Positions 47,501 to 53,590 of a stretch of DNA of 53,590 nt are shown here, in pieces. Location: contig NW_014577130.1 in the NCBI RefSeq assembly GCF_000485595.1, positions 397,831-451,420 of the forward strand, in the 5' to 3' direction. The notes under the pieces are model-generated. The model did not search any database. It saw only the letters and a list, made by a program, of their open reading frames with translations, and had not been told where the DNA came from. Position 1 is the first letter of the stretch; every line of letters starts with the position of its first letter. Source of the stretch: Priapulus caudatus (taxonomy: Eukaryota > Priapulida > Priapulimorpha > Priapulimorphida > Priapulidae). The translations under genes and the position numbers were made by a program.

Positions 47501-48236
47501 GATGGCACGAAGTCGTTAGCCGGCGGCTGAGGTAGCCGTCGCGTTGACCATGCGGTCGGCCATGTCTGCGAACGCATGGGCGCGGCGGCGCGTCGAGGAA
47601 TGCGCGCGAGAAATGATACACTTATACATTATATATTTATGTCGATAAAACGGCAACACCAAGCTGTTAGCCGTGCGACACCATGGTGTACCTTTTTATG
47701 CAATAACACTGTAATTTTAACATATTACATTATACACATCCTAGAACTGTATATAATATGGTAGCTCATAGAAAATCAGTCTCCTTGTTATAACGAAAAC
47801 TTGTTAAAATGATTAGAGGATATTTATTATTTACATGATAATTTATGATAATGCAAACATCGTGCATTTGCTCACGAACACAAGAGCAAGTATGACGCTT
47901 AATCATTAACTTTGACGGCCACATTTAGATCCCATTATTGGTACACGTATCGTAACCATAGCTTTCGACTCGCGAGTCAATCACTGATGGTCTTGGTGTC
48001 TCGACTATTTATCTGCACTCACCCGTGAACAGACGCTACTTAGCAGTTTTCCGGGTCATTCGCCACAGTCGATGTTGCAACGGAATCGCTCCCAGTTCAT
48101 CCAGCCATAGTTGGTGTGCGTGCCATCCCATTGTCGAGCGGGTTTCACCACACAGGGCAAGCAAGATGAGTGCGAGAGCAATCGTACTTGCATGCGCCCA
48201 CCTACTTGGTGGCTTCATATTTTTATGGGTGTGCAA
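44301..48236 (-). CDS. NAGA: Alpha-N-acetylgalactosaminidase (GH27), whole gene
   Basis: A lysosomal glycoside hydrolase removing terminal alpha-GalNAc (or alpha-Gal) from glycoconjugates. Five exons on the minus strand: 48236-48023, 47565-47276, 45888-45449, 45099-44924, 44536-44301. A hydrophobic signal peptide begins the protein (ALALILLALCG). GH27 landmarks follow in order: MNWERFRCNIDC, DDCWAE, FPHGIAWLADY, LKLAIYGDFGNFTL, FAKWK-VDGLKFDGCY with the nucleophile Asp, [28 protein letters not shown] with the acid/base Asp, APLYMSNDLRNI, and AVNQDVLGMQG. The Ser and Ala in CSWPAY are the residues that distinguish GalNAc-ase from alpha-galactosidase A (Glu and Leu in CEWPLY). Exons 3-5 are clean; exons 1 and 2 carry several one-base indels. 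About 450 residues. Convergent with CENP-C. Confidence 0.9.
44924..45099 (-). CDS. NAGA: NAGA exon 4
   Basis: RKVLAVNQDVLGMQGKPVGQ, then LHLERPRVEVWSRPISPPGS and QAVVILNRDDNG. Corresponds to the I-x-I-NQDPLG-x-QG segment and linker to the beta domain. Acceptor GAATGACAG, donor GTGAGA, phase 2 in and 1 out. Confidence 0.92.
45164..45236. repeat. Hairpin in NAGA intron 3
   Basis: GATATCGTCAGGAGTGTATA pairs with TATTATACACTCCTGATATC across an AT-rich loop. Confidence 0.8.
45449..45888 (-). CDS. NAGA: NAGA exon 3, catalytic core
   Basis: VDGLKFDGCYAKIEDMAAG with the catalytic nucleophile Asp, then [35 protein letters not shown], and [20 protein letters not shown] with the acid/base Asp, then APLYMSNDLRNIRPEFREIL. 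Open throughout. Acceptor CTCCACAG; donor GTGGCG, phase 2 out. High GC relative to its introns. Confidence 0.95.
45853..45998 (-). repeat. Duplicated 3' splice site and exon start of NAGA exon 3
   Basis: The minus-strand sequence TTGTTGCCTCGCTCCGCAG followed by codons for LDCLRFDGCYAK lies about 96 bases upstream of the real TTCGTTGCCTCGCTCCACAG and VDGLKFDGCYAK. The upstream copy is diverged but keeps the AG and the FDGCYAK reading. Confidence 0.8.
46030..47236 (-). repeat. 43-45-bp minisatellite filling NAGA intron 2
   Basis: About 26 units built on GGTGTACACC (a perfect palindrome) plus TGACGTCCCCACCACCACCA and CCCCTCCCAAA. On the transcribed sense (minus) strand each unit reads GGTGGTGGTGGTGGGGACGT, so the pre-mRNA intron is strongly G-rich. 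It occupies most of the intron between exon 2 and exon 3. Confidence 0.95.
47276..47565 (-). CDS. NAGA: NAGA exon 2 (with indels)
   Basis: Acceptor GTTCGCAG, then D-MADRMV. The expected family blocks are visible only across shifting frames: a DGYLS block, IDDCWAERE, DADGNLVADHER, FPHGIAWLADY, LKLAIYGDFGNFTLRRLAGQ, LKQDAELFAKWK. At least four or five single-base indels separate them. Donor GTACGT, phase 0, into exon 3 VDGLK. The indels resemble sequencing errors rather than decay, because substitutions are few. Confidence 0.8.
47566..48022. other. NAGA intron 1
   Basis: AT-rich with no element recognised. The donor on the exon 1 side is GTGAGT. Confidence 0.5.
48023..48236 (-). CDS. NAGA: NAGA exon 1, signal peptide and start of catalytic domain (with indels)
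   Basis: ATG at 48236 gives MHTHKNMKPPSRWAH then the hydrophobic STIALALILLALCG, a signal peptide. One base later in frame, LDNGMARTPTM appears, and a further shift gives GWMNWERFRCNIDC, the GH27 N-terminus. Another extra base separates GE from DPENC. It ends near LFT-D at the strong donor GTGAGT. Confidence 0.8.
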
Positions 48237-48321
48237 ACTGGAATTTAGATAGACAAATAGAAGAAATTAGCATTTTACTGTGGTTTGATATGAAGTTTAA
48301 TAATATTATTATTTATTAATA

Positions 48322-48755
48322 ATAATATTTGAAGTGTCTAAACAAACCGGATCGTTTCGGTATCCTGAAAACTACTACAACCGGCTCTCTTCTCTGATTG
48401 GCAATTTTGTCACTATTTCATTTTTATTATTTTTGGCTAAATTTTTACTTTATTTTATAAATTAGGGATAGGTTAGGGGTTCCGGGTCTCTTCGGCTTCG
48501 TGATAGTTAAGGTACCAGTGTTCGAACCGCCATAAGATGTTTTTTTTCCTCTGGCTTTCTGTATTTCTTTGAATTTTTTGCTTTGCATTTTTTGTTCTGT
48601 ACTTTTGTTTATGTTCGGAATTAATATATTTCTTTATGTTTGCATTAAAAATTGTCCTGTTATGTTCGGAAACTGCCCAATCAGAGAAGAGACGGTTGTT
48701 TAGTTTTCAGGCCTCCGAAACCGGGTCCGGTCGTTTAGACACTACCATAATATTT
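48322..48755. mobile_element. Inverted-repeat element upstream of NAGA
   Basis: Arms of about 85 bases: AGTGTCTAAACAAACCGG, CCTGAAAAC and CTCTTCTCTGATTGG on the left return as CCAATCAGAGAAGAG, GTTTTCAGG and CCGGTCGTTTAGACACT on the right. No coding frame. It begins 86 bases upstream of the NAGA start codon. Confidence 0.8.
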
Positions 48756-49199
48756 CAGTGAGTTACCACTGCGGACCAGGGGGATCCAGAGGGTTTGGGT
48801 GACCAGTTCCATAGTTCTAGTCACAGCTAGGGGGGTCCGGGGCATGCCCCCGGGAATTAAAAAAAAATTAGGCTATATTTGGTGCAGCAGCACTCTGGTG
48901 AATTTTGAGGGTCAATTCTGAAGATACCCAGCCTGTGACCGGTTTCTGGAAACCGGTGCAAACCGGCCTAAATCCGCGCCTGCGGACAATGGTAGATTCA
49001 ACTACTTTACTATCCACGTATAAATGTTATGATTAGGATTAGCTTTGTGTTACAGCGAAGAATGCTGATGTTGACTGTCGATGTATGCACATGGGGTCCT
49101 AAATTACGATGAGTTTAGGTACCGGTAGCTAGGTATTCGCTAGCTCCAAGAAACGGTATTGCTAGGGTTAGAATATATATGTATATTGACGTCAGTCAC
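48756..49199. other. No gene seen; repeat fragments
   Basis: A repeat-like stretch from GCGGACCAGGGGGATCCAGA to about 48985. At 49135-49172 lies one arm of the hairpin repeat seen at 16166 (CTAGCTCCAAGAAACGGTAT and GCTAGGGTTAGAA). Confidence 0.5.
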
Positions 49200-49339
49200 A
49201 CAGCCATGGCCGGGTTAGGTATTCGGGACCAAGGATAGAGAACATGGGTCCCAATAAAACCAATGTGCCTAACCCTAACCCTAACCATAACCTATTATAT
49301 TGATATAATATTATATCAAGAGTAGATAATAACACAAGA

Positions 49340-50150
49340 GTGCGGCACCCGATTCCCGCATTTTTAACGCGATTTTTTCTCATCAAAATTGCCACCATAA
49401 TGAAGCAAGTGTATACGTTCCTCAGCTTATTATGACACTAATCACTCACCTTCATGGTACTGATATTTGTTTACATATATTTGCTAGCGTATTGCTGTCA
49501 ATCGTAATCTTGCACGAGCTGAATTCGATAAATTTACGCGCAAAAATGGCGACTTTTTGCGAGGGTGTTTAGACAATATTAGAAGCTATCGCTGCGCCAA
49601 TTTTAGCAACGGACGGTTTCCCAAATCAGCGTGCCCCGATAGGGGACTAATGTACTTGATTACCTGCGCGTGCGTAATGTGATACTTACTGCAAACTACT
49701 ACAGAGAATATTATTATTGATTGTATTATTACTTATGTAGATAGTATGTCAATTTCTTGTGTTGCGATCACAATAACTGAGCGGCGTCTCGCAGGTTCTT
49801 CACCGAGATCAAATTCGAAATTTAGATTGTCTCTCAACCCTATCGGGGCAAACATGATTTGGAAACTGTGCGTTTGCTAAATATTGGCGCAGCGATAGCT
49901 TCTAATATTGTCTAAACACGCCTCGCACAAAGGCGCCATTTTGCTGGTAAATGTTATCGAATTCAGCTCGTGCCAAGATTACGATTTACAGCAATACGCT
50001 AGCAAATATATTGTAACGAATATCAAGTACGATGAAGGTGAGTGATTAGTGGTAAATAAGCTGGGAACGTCTACACTTGCTTCTTTATTGGGCAAATTTG
50101 AATGAGAAAAATCCGCGTTAAAAATGCGGGAATCGGGTGCCGCAGCTTTG
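49340..50150. repeat. Long foldback, about 300-base arms
   Basis: GTGCGGCACCCGATTCCCGC at the left end pairs with GCGGGAATCGGGTGCCGCA at the right. Pairing continues with AGAAGCTATCGCTGCGCCAA against TTGGCGCAGCGATAGCTTCT. The spacer is about 190 bases. Diverged arms; no transposase. Confidence 0.85.
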
Positions 50151-50162
50151 TGTTTATATCAA

Positions 50163-51674
50163 AGCTCGACACTAGCGGTGGCCCGGTGGCCCGGGGCCAC
50201 CCAAAACTTGATGCTCAGGCCACCAACCAATTCCAAACAGTGAAATTGTGGCCGATCAGGCCTACTAAATTTCAAAGTGTCTATGTGATACAAATCATTG
50301 TTCTTACGTGCTAAATCTACATTCAAAAGGGGGGGGGGGGGGGGGGGAGCGAGAATTCGCGGACGAGGGCACGTACGCACAGTGCAGCATGTCTACCGGC
50401 GGGCATACACCCGGGGGCACGTTTCTCCGTCTACGTGCGGCTGGCACAAGCCACGTTATTGTATTAGACTGGTATCGGCCTCACTCTCTGCGACGAACAG
50501 TCGGCCGCGAACGCGAGTGCTAGCCAGAGTCAAAATCTGAGCGGGCGCAGGCCATAGCATATTGTGCAAGGCGTCAGCATACATGTGATTACATTGTATC
50601 AAGCGAACCAGACAATGCGTCTAGACAATACGCCTTGTCTGCAGTGTACTGTGGAGGCGTGTGTAAGAAACGAAGTAAAAGAACGGTGTAAAATGAAGCG
50701 CGAGCGATGAGAGTTTCGAAGGCAAACAATTGTCATAATAAAAAAAAGATGAATTTTCTTCCTTTTATTGATGTAGTTTGTTCAAAATGTTAAAGAATAG
50801 GCGACACACATGCGTCCCGGGAAGGGTCGGTACGCGAGACGCGGGACACATGGGCAAAATACGGGACGTCTGGTCACCCTGATTGCTAGCTAGCTGCCGA
50901 CTGGTGCTCACGTGTTGGACTCCGAAGCGAAACTGCAGCGTTCGAAAGTTCGCAGTAGAATAACTGAACTATTCATGAAGATGATCAGTATTTTAATCCG
51001 AAGTGTAATGATTAGTGCTTTGTAAGTTTTTTAGGCATTTCCTCTGTCTTTTTACGCAACCGAAATATTGAAACTTAGACATGGCTGCTTTTCTTTTGAA
51101 TGCATGCGTACCAGGCTACTTTGTTGATATAATTATGGTTCTACTTATCTTATTAATCTGCAATATTTTATTTTTACAGTCTGCAAAGCCTGCCAGACAT
51201 TTTAACTTTCATGAGATAAATGTATGTTTTATTTAACATGAAAAGCCAATGTGTTGTTGTTTTATTACAGTACTTGTTTAATATTTGCATGCTCTGTGAC
51301 TTTGATCTTCTTGAACGTCTGAACTGATCGATAGCATGTGCACGCGCGTGTTTAGATAAATAATGAGTGAAAGTAGAAAAATGGATGCAAGATTCTGGTG
51401 AAAATTTGATGCCGTGGACTGGATAATTCAAATGTATGTCTCAATCATCAATGTCAGTGTGTGCCATTGTGGTGGGTTTGTTTAAAGACTTGTGCAAGTG
51501 CATCAGACGGCCGCAATTTTCAAATATATACAATACGAGATTGAAATAAAGATTTATGTTTTTCTTTGTTTTTTTTCGGCGCCCCAGATTTCATTTTCGG
51601 GCCACCAAAAATTGAAAATCAATGATTTTGTGGCCGATCGGGCCACTGAAAAAAAAAGTTAGTGTCGAGCCTTG
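50163..51674. mobile_element. hAT-like element with GCTCGACACTA termini
   Basis: Starts GCTCGACACTAGCGGTGGCC and ends TTAGTGTCGAGCC. Subterminal GTGGCCGATC...GGCC motifs occur near both ends. A G run lies at 50330-50347. GGGCTCGACATTAA-type termini are common in hAT elements of marine invertebrates. No transposase frame found. Confidence 0.65.
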
Positions 51675-51765
51675 TATTATCTACTCTTGATTATATTTAT
51701 ATTGATGTAAATGACATTGGTTTTATTGGGACCCATGTTCTCTATCCTTGAACCGGTATGCGCAT

Positions 51766-52228
51766 GTATAATTCATAATTGTATTGCGTGATTACAAAAT
51801 AATAATTGTCTGATAAAGAGGGCCCTCGATATCTGTAAGTGTAAGATATAATTAATGACTGATGGTTATATATAACTTATGATTATGACAATCAGGTACT
51901 GAGGTAGGGGCTGTTGTTGAAGACAAACAGTCGTATAAATTGTAGGGGCGTATTGCCCATGTACTAGAAGTAGAAGCACTCGAAAATAACCAAACAGAAA
52001 CAGTGTGGAGTAAAACTGCGTACAAGAAAACCATAACCATTTCAATCTTACCGCCCTGGATAAATATTGATGCTGTGTATTTATAATTAGTAATGTTTAC
52101 TTCCTTTTTTATTGTTCCATTCATATATACGTACTAAAATCTGGGTTTAATAACTTGACGTCTTCAACGTGTCACTGTCACTGTCACAGGAGTTAACTTC
52201 GGTTCAAACTGCAGGCAGCGCCCCCTTG
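51766..52228. other. No gene seen
   Basis: AT-rich sequence without a supported frame or clear repeat. Confidence 0.4.
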
Positions 52229-52236
52229 GGATTGAG

Positions 52237-52340
52237 CTAGACTGGTACTCGCTCCCACCTCGATTACTCGATGGTGGGGCGAAAGGTAGGACCGGTGGGA
52301 CCTAAGGTAGGACGAAAGGTGGGACCGGGTACCAGTCTAG
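52237..52340. mobile_element. 104-bp MITE with intact 8-base target duplication
   Basis: The termini CTAGACTGGTAC and GTACCAGTCTAG are perfect inverted repeats. GGATTGAG flanks both sides exactly (52229-52236 and 52341-52348). Related to the inner inverted repeat of the palindrome at about 17397-17480. Confidence 0.9.
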
Positions 52341-52348
52341 GGATTGAG

Positions 52349-52690
52349 CCAAAGCGAGAGCGCCATCTGTCGTGGAGTTTGACCGAAGTTAGCCGACCGC
52401 TATGCACATTGGGATTCGGGAAAGCTAGCGTCACACAGAAATGGCGGTGGTCTACATCGCGGCTCTTCACATCGATCTTTCGAAACAGTGCATAGAGGCG
52501 TCACAGCCGATATTGTGGTGATGTGTACTGCTCGGGATTGAGAAAAAAGATTCGTGTTCAGGATAAACCCAGATTGGAAGTACGTAGTCCCTAAGAACAC
52601 ATCATAAACCCCCCTGTGTGAATCACTCGGGGCGCTCCCGAAACAGTGTTCGATCGCGTTTCTGGGTTACAAGTTGTTGGGTTACATGTA
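52349..52690. other. No gene seen
   Basis: Unique-looking sequence between two transposon blocks. No frame of interest. Confidence 0.4.
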
Positions 52691-52769
52691 CCACAGGCAC
52701 GCCACAGACACTTGGGCCGTTTCAATAATAAAATGATGGTTAATAAATACAACTTGTCAGTACTAGACC

Positions 52770-53270
52770 TACCAGTACCAGTAATAGTCTTAATGTTTGA
52801 TTTGACCTAATAACGTCTTCACTTCAATACTGTCCAACAGGGAAAAATTTAAAATTAATTTTTCGGGGGCTACTTTTCAAGCTCGCATGCATGAAAATAG
52901 CACTCTAAAATTTGGTTTGCATTGAACTCTATGCAAATTTACGGGGGCTCTTTTTGGCATTTCGGGGGCTAAATCGCCCCGAGCCTCCGTGTATTTTTTT
53001 CACTGCTGTCCAATACACCGCTGCAACACATAGCGCGCACGCCATTGTGCACAATCTTGTATCTTGTATCTTGGGGTAAATACACAGATACACAGATACA
53101 CAGATACACAGTATTATACTGTGTATTACTGTGTATACACTATATTACTGTGTATTTGTGCACAATGGCGTGCGCGCTATGTGTTGCAGCGGTGTATTGG
53201 ACGGTATTGAAGTGAAGTTATTAGGTCAAATCAAACATTCTATTACTGGTACTGGTACTGGTAGGTAGGG
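52770..53270. repeat. Large palindrome
   Basis: TAATGTTTGATTTGACCTAA and ACGTCTTCACTTCAATAC on the left return inverted at about 53205-53255. Inner arms ACCGCTGCAACACATAGCGC / GCGCTATGTGTTGCAGCGGT. The centre carries tandem ACACAGATACACAGAT units. Confidence 0.9.
52838..53005. mobile_element. hAT-type MITE inserted in the palindrome's left arm
   Basis: Starts CAGGGAAAAATTT and ends ATTTTTTTCACTG. A perfect 8-base target duplication CTGTCCAA flanks it (52830-52837 and 53006-53013). The right arm of the palindrome keeps the uninterrupted site. Confidence 0.92.
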
Positions 53271-53590
53271 TCCCTATATACAGAGAGTTGCGCCAACTCA
53301 AGATTTGACGCCATGTTGTTTCCAAATGGATCCACACCGCTGCCGCTTAAGTACAGCGCTGTATGGATACGCTGTACAATGGTCCGTAGTAATTAATTAG
53401 ACTAATCGTGCTTCAATAAACTCAAAATTTACAGAGATTATAGCTAAGACATGTGTCTATGTGTATTTAGATTTTCTGCAGCCCGGATATCCGCGCGAAG
53501 CACGCAAACGCCGCCTCGCGGCGTAAACTAACACAGGTTCGCTGCCCCCACTCAAAAAGCTTTCCATAGGCCCTTCGGGAGAGGGCTCAA
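53271..53590. other. No gene seen
   Basis: AT-rich sequence. The last 100 bases are GC-richer (GCCGCCTCGCGGCG) and may begin another repeat that runs off the window. Confidence 0.4.

Larger units (their letters stand above)
49200..51765. mobile_element. Composite of nested inverted-repeat elements
   Basis: The outer arms GATAGAGAACATGGGTCCCA (49228) and ATATCAAGAGTAGATAATA (about 49313) reappear inverted at 51668-51750. A short (TAACCC)n-like run (CTAACCCTAACCCTAACCAT) lies at about 49267. Two further elements are nested inside (separate entries). No coding frame. Confidence 0.75.

Noticed and set aside
48500-48530. GTTCGAACC resembling a tRNA T-arm
   Set aside because: No matching acceptor stem, D-arm or anticodon arm at the right spacing; it lies inside an inverted-repeat element.

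Overview
This is animal nuclear DNA carrying three recognisable spliced genes in a matrix of transposons, foldback elements and minisatellites. Introns are GT-AG. The proteins are metazoan types: UBR7, CENP-C with both a Mif2-type N-terminal motif and a C-terminal cupin, and a lysosomal alpha-galactosidase-family enzyme. Interstitial TTAGGG repeats, hAT-like elements and CR1/Jockey-like non-LTR fragments suggest a marine-type invertebrate rather than a vertebrate or insect. The species cannot be named from this window.

Layout. (1) 1-9562: a broken non-LTR reverse transcriptase and a large direct duplication (about 481-3423 and 4551-9562). Each copy carries a TATA box, the complete first coding exon of UBR7 and a hAT-like element with a second hAT element nested in it. 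(2) 10051-12859: the rest of UBR7 on the plus strand (UBR box, PHD finger, C-terminal domain), preceded by a triplicated 3' splice site. (3) 12860-18650: intergenic DNA with foldback elements, one containing telomeric repeats, and a 10-base assembly gap. (4) 18658-42234: a CENP-C homologue on the plus strand, reconstructed as at least 16 exons from N-terminal motif to cupin stop codon. Its large central exon is interrupted by a messy block (about 22250-29455) that is a low-quality duplicate of 29481-33640 and ends in a 25-base gap. Introns contain a 51-bp minisatellite, a roughly 2.8-kb 23-bp satellite with an inserted poly-T run, and several inverted-repeat elements. (5) 44301-48236: a minus-strand alpha-N-acetylgalactosaminidase (NAGA) gene of five exons, convergent with CENP-C; intron 2 is filled by a 43-45-bp G-rich minisatellite. 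(6) 48237-53590: nested foldback and hAT-type elements, with no gene recognised.

The three genes have unrelated housekeeping roles (histone or protein ubiquitination, kinetochore assembly, lysosomal glycan breakdown), and nothing suggests a functional cluster. The most interesting shared pattern is that an exon-intron junction in each gene is tandemly repeated: UBR7 exon 2 acceptor three times, NAGA exon 3 acceptor twice, CENP-C exon 7 donor in every unit of the 51-bp minisatellite. Assembly quality is uneven. Blocks next to tandem arrays (22250-29455, 38200-40790, 47276-48236) are full of single-base indels, so frameshifts there should not be read as biology without checking. Exon limits are deduced by eye from splice consensus, phase and remembered family sequence.
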